Assembly: GCF_001927245.1 (NCBI RefSeq)
Contig: NZ_MJUX01000008.1
Location: 218,308-282,307 of the forward strand
Source of the DNA: Acuticoccus yangtzensis
GTDB taxonomy: Bacteria > Pseudomonadota > Alphaproteobacteria > Rhizobiales > Amorphaceae
Reading direction: 5' to 3'
DNA: 64,000 nt
Of this stretch, positions 57,023 to 64,000 are shown in pieces. The notes below the pieces were generated by a model. It was not told where the DNA came from. It did not search any database and saw nothing but the letters and a program-made list of their open reading frames with translations. Numbering within the stretch: the stretch's first letter is position 1; each line of letters begins with the position of its first letter. Position numbers and translations under genes: made by a program.

Positions 57023-57463
57023 ATGCGACCACCGCCTTCCCGCCTGTCGGACTATCCCCTGAGCGAAACCTTCACCACGCGCTGGGCCGACAACGACGTC
57101 TACGGCCACATCAACAACGCAGCCTATTACGGGTTCATCGACACGGCGGTGAACCGCTACATGATCGCGCGGGCGGGAATCGACATTCACGCCGGGCCGG
57201 TCATCGCCCTGGTGGTGGAGACGGGGTGCCGCTATCACGCGCCGCTGTCCTTCCCGCAGGACGTGGTCGTGGCGCTGAAGGTTGCGCGCATCGGCACATC
57301 CAGCGTCACCTGGCACGCCGGTCTGTTCGAGGCTCCGGCCGGCCCCGGCGCCACCGCAGCGGCCGAGGCGCACTTCACCCACGTCCTCGTGGCGCGCGAC
57401 ACGCGCCGGCCCGAGCCCTGGCCGGACCAGATGCGCGACGCTTTGGCGAGCGCCATGGGGTGA
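57023..57463 (+). CDS. 4HBT-family acyl-CoA thioesterase
   Basis: A 146-residue hotdog-fold protein with the signature RWADNDVYGHINNAAYY (Asp23, Asp25, His29, Asn31). YbgC/FadM-type relatives hydrolyse acyl-CoA or hydroxybenzoyl-CoA thioesters. The ATG at 57023 follows GAAGGAG. It lies 150 bases after the preceding hydrolase on the same strand and may belong to the same acyl-group pathway. Confidence 0.88.
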   Translation: MRPPPSRLSDYPLSETFTTRWADNDVYGHINNAAYYGFIDTAVNRYMIARAGIDIHAGPVIALVVETGCRYHAPLSFPQDVVVALKVARIGTSSVTWHAGLFEAPAGPGATAAAEAHFTHVLVARDTRRPEPWPDQMRDALASAMG

Positions 57464-57662
57464 TCCGCTGCGGCGGAAAGGCGCCTGCCCGCAGCGAAGG
57501 CCGGCGGGCGGCTCGCCCACCAAAGTGGCGAGTTCTGTGGCAGTCGGGTGACGCCGGGCGGCTCCGGCCCGCGCCCGCGAAGGACCGGCGGCCGGCGCCG
57601 CGTTGCAGCGCGGCCCGCGTCGTGGGATGATCCGGCCAACCCCATCAATTAGATCAGTCCCG

Positions 57663-57767
57663 ATGTTTGACCATATGCCGCGTGAAGTCGTTGCCATCGC
57701 CCTCCTCGCCAGCCTGGTCGGGCAGGTCGCGCTGTTCAAATATTTCGCCTTCGCCGTCACGCTCTGA
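57663..57767 (+). CDS. Possible 34-residue membrane microprotein
   Basis: ATG at 57663 opens a 34-codon frame encoding mostly one hydrophobic helix (VVAIALLASLVGQVALF) after a short polar start (MFDHMPRE). No strong ribosome binding site is seen, and no homologue is known to me. It stands 199 bases after the thioesterase and 113 bases before the CoxE-like gene. It could be a real small membrane protein or a chance ORF. Confidence 0.35.
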   Translation: MFDHMPREVVAIALLASLVGQVALFKYFAFAVTL

Positions 57768-57880
57768 CCCTCGCCGCCCGGCGCTGGCCGAGCCCCCCGC
57801 GCTGATCGAGCGGCGCGCCCTCGCCAAAGCGGCCGCCGCCGTGCCACAAGGCGGGCAGACGCTCGCCTGACGGAACCCCC

Positions 57881-59059
57881 ATGGACCACGCGCCGCAGCC
57901 GCACGACGGCCGCCTTGCCGAAAATATCGCCGTCTTCGCCCGTGTCCTGCGCGAGTCGGGCCTGCCCGTCGGCCCCGCCCATGCGGTGGACGCGGTGCGC
58001 GCCGTCGAAGCCGCGGGGATCGGTAGCCGCGGCGACGTGAGGGCCGCGCTGAAGTCCGTCTTCGTCCACAAGCGGGACGAGATGGCCGTGTTCGACGCCG
58101 CGTTCGACGCCTTCTTCCAAGGCCGTAACCTGCTCGACAAGATGATGGAGCTGCTCTCCCCCGTCGTCGACGAGCGCAAGGCGCCGGAAAAGCCGCGTGC
58201 CGGTGCCGCTCGCGTGGCCGAGGCGCTGAAGCCGCCGCAACGCCGCGAAAGCCGTGAGAGGCCGGACGAGATCGAGATCGACGCGCGGCTCACCTCGTCC
58301 GACCGCGAGATCCTGCGCACCAAGGACTTCGCGCAGATGACCGCGGCCGAGCTTTCCGTCGCCCGCCTCGCCATCGCCCGCCTCGCCTTCGACGCTGACC
58401 GGGTGGAGACGCGCCGCCGCGTCGCCGCCCCGCGCGGCCGGTTCGATCCGCGCCGCTCCATGCGCGCCGCCATGCGCACAGGGGGCGAGATGGTGAGCCC
58501 GCGCCTCACCGCCCGTGCGGTCAAGCCGCCGCCCATCGTCGCCCTTTGCGACATTTCCGGCTCCATGGCCGACTATTCGCGCGTGATGCTGCACTTCCTA
58601 CACGCGCTGGGCGAGCGGCGGCGCGTGTCGACCTTCCTGTTCGGCACGCGGCTCACCAACGTCAGCCGCGCCCTCACCCGGCGCGATCCTGACGAGGCGC
58701 TGGCCATGGCCTCCTCGCAGGTGGCCGACTGGTCCGGCGGAACGCGCATCGGCGAGGCGCTGGAGCGGTTCAACAAGGACTGGTCGCGGCGTGTTCTGTC
58801 AGGCGGGCCGATCGTGCTCCTGGTGACGGACGGGCTGGAGCGAGACGGCGACCTTGGCCGCCTGTCGTTCGAGGCGGACCGTCTGCGCCGCTCCTGCCGC
58901 CAGCTCCTGTTCCTCAACCCGCTGCTGCGCTTCGACAGGTTCGAGCCGCGCGCCCAGGGAATCCGCGCGCTGCTGCCTCACGTCGACGCGATGCGGCCGA
59001 TCCACTCGGTCGAAAGCGTCGCCGACCTCGCCGCCGCACTCACCGGAACGCGCCGCTGA
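57881..59059 (+). CDS. CoxE-like von Willebrand factor A protein
   Basis: A 392-residue protein. The N-terminal helical half includes FVHKRDEMAVFDAAFDAFF. The C-terminal VWA domain has the MIDAS motif DISGSM starting at Asp224, then GGTRIGEAL and LLVTDGLERD. CoxE proteins normally work with a MoxR-type AAA+ ATPase (CoxD) in maturing molybdenum hydroxylases or other metalloenzymes. No such ATPase gene lies next to it. The only hydroxylase in the window is 30 kb away. ATG at 57881. Confidence 0.87.
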   Translation: MDHAPQPHDGRLAENIAVFARVLRESGLPVGPAHAVDAVRAVEAAGIGSRGDVRAALKSVFVHKRDEMAVFDAAFDAFFQGRNLLDKMMELLSPVVDERKAPEKPRAGAARVAEALKPPQRRESRERPDEIEIDARLTSSDREILRTKDFAQMTAAELSVARLAIARLAFDADRVETRRRVAAPRGRFDPRRSMRAAMRTGGEMVSPRLTARAVKPPPIVALCDISGSMADYSRVMLHFLHALGERRRVSTFLFGTRLTNVSRALTRRDPDEALAMASSQVADWSGGTRIGEALERFNKDWSRRVLSGGPIVLLVTDGLERDGDLGRLSFEADRLRRSCRQLLFLNPLLRFDRFEPRAQGIRALLPHVDAMRPIHSVESVADLAAALTGTRR

Positions 59060-59339
59060 CGGACGCGCGACGGCCCGCACGACGCTGCCCCGTCGACGGC
59101 TCACCGGCGCAGGCCGAGAGCACGGCCGGTGATATCGCGCGCGAAAAGGGCAAGGCGCGTCCCATAGGCCAGTGCTATCGCTCGGCGGCCAATCTTCATG
59201 CGCCGCCGGGGTTCTTCAGCGCGCCCCATTTGCCGGATCATGTACCCGCATACTATTCTCGGAGGCATCGCCCCCTGTCGCCACGGCGCCAGCGCGGCGA
59301 CCCCATTGCGGCACCGCCGCGCGATGCCGGAGACGCCGG

Positions 59340-60041
59340 GTGGACCCGCCCCGCACTGTGCCGACGAACAGGCTTCTCTTCCGCGACATCGCTCGGATGC
59401 GCGCCACCCTGTTCGATCGGATGCTTGAGCCGCTCGGCCTCACATCCAGCCAGTCCAGCGTCATCGGCCATCTCTACCGCGAAGACGGGCTCACCCAGAG
59501 CGAGCTGGCGGCGCCGCTCGGTATCGGCGCGGTGGCCGCGGGCGGGCTGGTCGAGCGGCTGGAGGCCCGCGGTCTCGTCGCCCGCCGCCCCTGCCAGAGG
59601 GACCGCCGCGCCAACCGCGTGCGGCTGGACCCCAGCGCTTACCCGCTGCTGGACGCCATTGCGGACGCGATCGCCGAAATCGACGCTGTGGCCTTCGCCG
59701 GATTGTCCGCCGGCGAGGTCGCCGCGCTGGAAACGACGTTGCGGCACGTGCGCGGCAACCTGAAGTCCGCGTTGAAGGGCGGGCTCTGCGCCGCCCCGCC
59801 TCGCGTTGCGCCAACCGCCGCCTCCGCCGAACACGGCGCGCCGCAGCTCCCCGCCGCGCCGACCGCGCACACCTCGGCACGACCCACCTCGGCTCCACCC
59901 ACCTTGCCTCAATCGCCGCCATCGACCTCCCCGGCGGCCTCGGCCTCAGCACCACCGGCCGCCGCACCGTCCGCCCGGTCATCCACCGTGGCGGATGCGG
60001 ACCGCGCCCCTCCAGACAGCGGCGACATCAAAGCCTCATAA
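59340..60041 (+). CDS. MarR-family regulator with Pro/Ala-rich tail
   Basis: A 233-residue protein. Residues of about 10-145 form a MarR winged helix (NRLLFRDIARMRATLFDRML, LTQSELAAPLGIGAVAAGG, QRDRRANRVRLDPSAYPLL). The last 85 residues are Pro, Ala, Ser and Thr rich and probably disordered, unusual for the family. I chose the GTG at 59340, with GGAGACG upstream; a GTG at 59358 is also possible. The stop overlaps the ATG of the next gene (TAATG), so it probably regulates the membrane protein it is coupled to. Confidence 0.8.
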   Translation: MDPPRTVPTNRLLFRDIARMRATLFDRMLEPLGLTSSQSSVIGHLYREDGLTQSELAAPLGIGAVAAGGLVERLEARGLVARRPCQRDRRANRVRLDPSAYPLLDAIADAIAEIDAVAFAGLSAGEVAALETTLRHVRGNLKSALKGGLCAAPPRVAPTAASAEHGAPQLPAAPTAHTSARPTSAPPTLPQSPPSTSPAASASAPPAAAPSARSSTVADADRAPPDSGDIKAS

Positions 60042-61531
60042 TGCCTCACCCGTCCGGCCCGGCCTCTCCGGCCCCGTCTGCACCCGCAGACCCTCCGCTC
60101 GCCCCGCTGAAGCGCCTCACGGCGATCACGCTCGCCCTTCTCGCCGTCTTCGGCCTCGCCACCCGCGTCACCGGCGCGACGTGGATCGCCGCCGTCGCCG
60201 CGGTTCTGCTGGTCGTCTTCCTCGCGGTGGGGCAGCCGCTGATCTCGCGGCGGGAGCGCACCCTCGCGACGGCGGCGATCCTCCTCGGCCTCCTCGGCCT
60301 GGCGCTGCTCGACGATCCCTTCGCGGTCATGTGGGCCGGGGTGCAGCAATCATGCTTCCTCGCCTCGTTCATGGTGCTCATCGGCATCATGCGCGAACCG
60401 GCCAAGACCTCGCTCGCCATCGACAATCTGGGCCGCTACCTCACCCGCCAGCCGCCCAGCCGGCGCTATGGCGCCATCGCCATCGGCGCGGCGGTGCTGG
60501 CCGCGCTCGCCAATGTCGGCGCATTGGCGCTGCTGGCGCCGCTGGTTCAGGCCGGTGTCAGCGCCGCCAAGGACGCGGGCGACACGCCGGAGATCACCGC
60601 CATCAAGGAGCGGCGGCAATATTCGGCCACCCTGCGCGGCTTCGCCCTCGTCGTCATGTTCTCGCCCACGACGGTGACGCAGGCGCTCTTGAACGACCTC
60701 TTCCCCGGCGCCGATCCGTCGATGGTGCTACTGTCCGGGTTCCTTCTCGCGCTCACCTGGCTCGTCATCGGCTGGAGCGAGGATCAGCTTGAGGGCCGCG
60801 TGATCCGCCGCGGCCTCTTGCGCACGGGGACGCTGCCGCAGCGCCGGCCGCCGCTCCCCATGCCGCTCACCGCCCTGCGCGACCTTTCCCTCATCGTCGC
60901 CGCGCTGATCGCCTCCGCCGTCCTCATCACCAACACCTTCCACACCGAGGTCGTCCCGGCCTTGATGATGACCACCCCCTTCCTCACCGTGATCTGGCTG
61001 ACGACGCAGAACGCGGGACTGCCGCCGCGCGCCCGCGCCGCAACGGTGGGGCTGAGGATCGAGGGGATCGTCATGCGCGCGCTGCCGAGCTCGGCACCGG
61101 AGGCGGTCACCTTGGCGTCGGCCGGGTTCATCGGCACCATGCTCGGCGCGCTCATCCCGACCGACGCGCTCGCCTTCACGCTGGGGACCGGAGCGGCGGG
61201 CCACATCCTCATCATCGCGGCGATGCCGGTGGTGGTGCTTCTCGCCGCGCAGATCGCGCTGACGCCGATCGTCGTCGCGGTGTGTCTGGCCGCCTCGTAC
61301 CAGGCGCTCGGCGAACTACCGGTCTCGCCGCTCGCCATGGTGCTGTCGCTCAGCGTGGGGTGGGCCCTGTCGCTCACGGCGTCGCAATATACCGCGGCGC
61401 CGCTGATCTTGAGCCGCCTCACCCGGATCCACACCTTCACTCTCTCGTGGGGATGGAACTGGATCTACAACCTGTCGGTCTATGTCGCGTCCGTCACCTT
61501 CATCAGCGCGCTGGAGCTGGCGTTGATGTGA
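60041..61531 (+). CDS. Polytopic membrane protein, transporter-like
   Basis: A 496-residue protein with a Pro/Ala-rich N-terminal tail and about ten to twelve hydrophobic helices. Notable segments are AALANVGALALLAPLVQAGV, MFSPTTVTQALLNDLFPG and SLTASQYTAAPLILSRLTRI. I do not recognise the family with confidence; the paired halves suggest an anion or metabolite transporter of the ion-transporter superfamily. It is translationally coupled to the MarR regulator. Convergent with the enoyl-CoA hydratase gene, only 3 bases apart. Confidence 0.7.
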   Translation: MPHPSGPASPAPSAPADPPLAPLKRLTAITLALLAVFGLATRVTGATWIAAVAAVLLVVFLAVGQPLISRRERTLATAAILLGLLGLALLDDPFAVMWAGVQQSCFLASFMVLIGIMREPAKTSLAIDNLGRYLTRQPPSRRYGAIAIGAAVLAALANVGALALLAPLVQAGVSAAKDAGDTPEITAIKERRQYSATLRGFALVVMFSPTTVTQALLNDLFPGADPSMVLLSGFLLALTWLVIGWSEDQLEGRVIRRGLLRTGTLPQRRPPLPMPLTALRDLSLIVAALIASAVLITNTFHTEVVPALMMTTPFLTVIWLTTQNAGLPPRARAATVGLRIEGIVMRALPSSAPEAVTLASAGFIGTMLGALIPTDALAFTLGTGAAGHILIIAAMPVVVLLAAQIALTPIVVAVCLAASYQALGELPVSPLAMVLSLSVGWALSLTASQYTAAPLILSRLTRIHTFTLSWGWNWIYNLSVYVASVTFISALELALM

Positions 61532-61534
61532 CCG

Positions 61535-62350
61535 TCACACCGGCTCGCGCCCGTGCGCCGGCGGCGGGGCGATGGTGGTGAAGTCCGCCGGGCGCTTCTC
61601 CAGGAAGGCGGCGAGGCCCTCGGCGGCCTCCGGTCCTCCCAGCGCTTCGGCGATGCCCTCGGCCTCCAGGTCGAGCTGGGTGAAGAGCGGCGTGATCGGC
61701 GCGCCCGACACCAGCGCCTTGCCGCGCGCGATCGCCGCCGCGGGTCCGCGCGCCAGCTCCGCCGCCCAGTCCTGCGCCGCGGCCAGGGCCTCGCCCGGCT
61801 CGGTCAGGCGGTTGACGAGGCCGAGCGCATGCAGCCGCTCCACGCCGACGCGGTCGCCGGTCCACACCATTTCCTGCACGAGCTGACGCGGCAACGCGCT
61901 GCCGAGGAAGGCGGTGGCCCCGCCGTCGGGCGTCAGGCCGATCTTGACGTAGGCGACCGAGAGGTAGGCGTTTCGCGCGGCGACGATGAGATCACACGCC
62001 GCCGCCAGCGATGCGCCCGCCCCCGCAGCGCCCCCTTCCACCGCGGCGATCACCGGCAGGCGGCTGTCGCGGATGGCGCGGATCAGGGCGTGCAGCTTCT
62101 CCACCGTGGCGCGGCGCTCGGCCGGCTCGGCGGCCACGCGCTCCTTCAGCCCCTGGATGTTGCCGCCGGAGCAGAAAAAGCCGCCCGCCCCGGTCAGCAC
62201 CACGGCGCGGATGGTGGGATCGGCCTCGGCCAGCCCCAGCGCGTCGGTGAGACCGAGATAGACCTCCGGCACGAGCGAGTTGCGGCTGGCCGGGTCGTTG
62301 TTCACCAGCGTCAGGACAGGCCCGTTTCTGTCGACTTCCACGCGCGCCAT
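61535..62350 (-). CDS. Enoyl-CoA hydratase/isomerase family protein
   Basis: A 271-residue crotonase. The oxyanion-hole segments are FFCSGGNIQGL and EGGAAGAGASLAAACDLIVA. The second catalytic position reads GLTPDGGA, so Asp replaces the usual Glu, as in PaaG-like isomerases and related subgroups. It acts on a CoA thioester; beta-oxidation or aromatic degradation are both possible. ATG at 62350. Divergent from the nitroreductase gene. Confidence 0.9.
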   Translation of the reverse strand: MARVEVDRNGPVLTLVNNDPASRNSLVPEVYLGLTDALGLAEADPTIRAVVLTGAGGFFCSGGNIQGLKERVAAEPAERRATVEKLHALIRAIRDSRLPVIAAVEGGAAGAGASLAAACDLIVAARNAYLSVAYVKIGLTPDGGATAFLGSALPRQLVQEMVWTGDRVGVERLHALGLVNRLTEPGEALAAAQDWAAELARGPAAAIARGKALVSGAPITPLFTQLDLEAEGIAEALGGPEAAEGLAAFLEKRPADFTTIAPPPAHGREPV

Positions 62351-62682
62351 GGCGCCCTCCCTCTCCGGACGGGTGATCCCGCCTCATCTGATTTCGCGCC
62401 TGACGTGGTCGCCCACCGACAGCACGCCTCGCACGTCGCGCTCCTGCACCGCGCCCCGCATGAGGCGACGTTTGTCCGCCCACAACCGCCCGCGCTCGAC
62501 CGCCTGGCAACGGAAGCCTCTTCCTATCGGGCGAGCCTATGGCCTTTTGCGCGACACGGGCCGCATCTTCCCACAGAGCGCGCGTGCGGCCTATCCTGCG
62601 GCGGGCCGCGCAATGCGCCGACATCAGGGCCGCGCCGTCCGTGTGCACGGGACGCGGAAGGCGGCCGGCAGGAAGGACCTCC
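62351..62682. other. Divergent intergenic region, no feature seen
   Basis: A 332-base region between divergent genes. Promoters for both should be here. No clear hexamers, palindromes or small genes were found. The nitroreductase has a ribosome binding site GGAAGGACC just before its start. Confidence 0.4.
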
Positions 62683-63405
62683 ATGACAGACGCCACCACC
62701 GCACCCTCTCCGGCCCCCGCCCGATCGTCGACGATGAGCGTGGCGGAGGCGGTTGCCCGACGCATCTCCGTGCGCGCCTTCCGGCCGGACCCGGTTCCGG
62801 ATGCCGTGGTGAGGCGCGTCCTCGGCGCGGCGGCGCGGGCGCCGTCGGGGGGCAATCTGCAGCCCTGGCACGTGGACGTGGTCGCCGGGTCGGCGATGGC
62901 GCGGTTCCGAGCGATGATGGTGGACGTGTTGGCCGAGTATCCGCGCGGCGAGCCTGACAAGGAGTATCACGTCTACCCGCCGGATCTGTCGTCCCCCTAC
63001 AAGGAGCGCCGCTTCGACGTCGGCGAGACGATGTATGCCACCATCGGCATCGCGCGGGAGGACAAAAAGGCGCGCGGGGCGTGGTACCGCCGCAACGCCG
63101 ACTTCTTCGGCGCGCCGCTGTCGCTGTTCGTCACCGTGGACCGGCAGATGGGCCCGCCCCAATGGGCGGACGTCGGCATGTTCCTGCAAACGGTGATGCT
63201 GTTGCTCGAGGCGGCGGGGCTCGGCACCTGCGCCCAGGAATATTGGGCCAACTATCCGAAGGCGGTGACGGGTTTCCTCGGCACGCCGCCGGAGCGGATC
63301 CTCTTCACCGGCCTTGCGGTCGGGTATCCGGACGAGGCGCATCCGTCGCGCGCGCATCGGTCCAACCGCGTCCCCCTCGCCGATTTCGCGACCTTCCACG
63401 ACTGA
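62683..63405 (+). CDS. Nitroreductase family protein
   Basis: A 240-residue FMN-dependent oxidoreductase. FMN contacts include RRISVRAFRPDPVP, RAPSGGNLQPWHV and the C-terminal GYPDEAHPSRAHRSNR. The DVGMFLQTVMLLLEAAGLGTCAQEYW helix is typical of the NfsA/NfnB-like branch. It reduces nitro compounds or quinones with NAD(P)H. The physiological substrate is unknown. ATG at 62683; upstream sequence in frame is not conserved. Confidence 0.9.
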   Translation: MTDATTAPSPAPARSSTMSVAEAVARRISVRAFRPDPVPDAVVRRVLGAAARAPSGGNLQPWHVDVVAGSAMARFRAMMVDVLAEYPRGEPDKEYHVYPPDLSSPYKERRFDVGETMYATIGIAREDKKARGAWYRRNADFFGAPLSLFVTVDRQMGPPQWADVGMFLQTVMLLLEAAGLGTCAQEYWANYPKAVTGFLGTPPERILFTGLAVGYPDEAHPSRAHRSNRVPLADFATFHD

Positions 63406-63716
63406 TCGGCGCCGCCCCCGACCGGCCCCAGCCGAACGCGCCGGGACCCCAAACCGAGACGCCGCCTCCGCACCTCCGCCGCGCCCGCCCCATCCGACCA
63501 GCCCAGCGCCGCGCCGAGCCGATCCTCACCTGACGCTGCCGCCAGGCCCGTGGCGCTCCCCACACGCAGCGGGCGCCCCATGGCAGGGTGGTTCCACCCC
63601 CCCGCCCAAGGACGGCGGGGCCTCGGTGTCTGTTCCTCGGAGCCGCCCTCGCTGCGGTCAGTCCGGCGCCGGGCGGGGGCGGGGTGCAAGGGGGAACAGC
63701 GAAGTATCCGTCTTGC
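63406..63716. other. Gap between nitroreductase and transposase, probable IS end
   Basis: The 311 bases hold no gene. The first 200 are a C-rich low-complexity stretch; the last 100 (from about 63,620) probably include the 3' end of the IS110-type element. I could not identify a terminal inverted repeat or target site by eye, so the element boundary is undefined. Confidence 0.4.
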
Positions 63717-64000
63717 TCAAGCGATATTCGGCACCCAATCGCGGCCGTCACGCAGCATGGCGTTGGCGATGACAACGAGTTTGCGCATGAGCGCCGTCAG
63801 CGCGACCTTGGCCGGCTTTCCCGCCGCGATGAGGCGCTGATAAACCCGCCGCAGTGCAGGATTGTGCCGTGAGGCGACGAGGGCCGGCATATAAAGCGCC
63901 GTGCGCAACGCCCCGCGCCCGCCGCGGATCGTTCGCCGGCCCATTCGCATCCCGGAATCGTTCGCCATCGGCGCAAGCCCCGCAAGGCTCGCCGCCTGCC
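63717..64000 (-). mobile_element. IS110-family transposase, C-terminal part, cut by window edge
   Basis: The last 94 codons of a transposase are visible, still open at base 64000. LAGLAPMANDSGMRMGRR, RGGRGALRTALYMPALVA and the GKPAKVALTALMRKLVVI tail are the conserved Transposase_20 domain of IS110/IS1111 elements, which holds the serine that works with the N-terminal DEDD domain. The N-terminal half lies outside the window, so it is unknown whether the element is intact. These elements carry a structured RNA in a non-coding end that guides target choice. Confidence 0.88.

Overview
The window reads as a chromosomal segment of a high-GC alphaproteobacterium, probably Hyphomicrobiales or a near relative. 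The main support is the block ubiG / lysC-ptsP-prfA-prmC-DUF4167, a gene order I know from that group. Further support comes from a DUF1489 protein, a NasS/NasT nitrate regulatory pair and a Zur-type znu operon. I see no tRNA, rRNA, CRISPR array or prophage. The only mobile element is the 3' part of an IS110-family transposase at the right edge.

Layout. 0-8.5 kb: a small-molecule catabolic locus. On the minus strand are a partial homocysteine-methyltransferase-like gene, a creatininase-family hydrolase and a Rid-family protein. Divergent on the plus strand are a complete NMT1/THI5-type ABC importer, a cytosine-deaminase-like amidohydrolase, an FAD oxidase and a flavodoxin-fold reductase. 8.6-12.5 kb: MarR regulator, EamA exporter, class I aminotransferase, secreted alpha/beta hydrolase. 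12.5-20.8 kb: the housekeeping block named above. 20.9-25.1 kb: DUF1489, a metallophosphoesterase/glycosyltransferase pair and pgi. 25.3-27.6 kb: an isolated molybdenum-hydroxylase large subunit.

27.8-42.5 kb: a nitrate assimilation locus, all on the minus strand. In transcription order it is nasT-nasS, a leader with an intrinsic terminator, nrtA, nrtB, a fused two-domain ATPase, a multi-GAF protein, nirB, nirD, nasA and cysG. It covers nitrate sensing, uptake, reduction to nitrite and ammonium, and siroheme synthesis. The leader hairpin and the ANTAR protein NasT point to control by antitermination.

42.7-47.2 kb: a zinc operon, zur - 32-codon membrane microprotein - znuC - znuB - znuA - NicO-type transporter, mostly with overlapping stop and start codons. 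47.3-51.8 kb: an orphan AceE-like E1 enzyme, a DUF5872 protein and a DUF6473-like protein. 52.0-57.5 kb: an acyl-amide cassette of an Ntn-hydrolase acylase overlapping a GH3-type acyl-acid amido synthetase, followed by a dienelactone-hydrolase-fold enzyme and a thioesterase. 57.6-63.4 kb: a tiny membrane ORF, a CoxE-like VWA protein, a MarR regulator coupled to a polytopic membrane protein, an enoyl-CoA hydratase and a nitroreductase.

The most novel-looking parts are the GH3/acylase cassette, the creatininase/deaminase/importer locus, the zur-znuC microprotein and the asymmetric nitrate-transporter ATPase. All functional assignments come from reading motifs and gene context by eye; no database search was possible.
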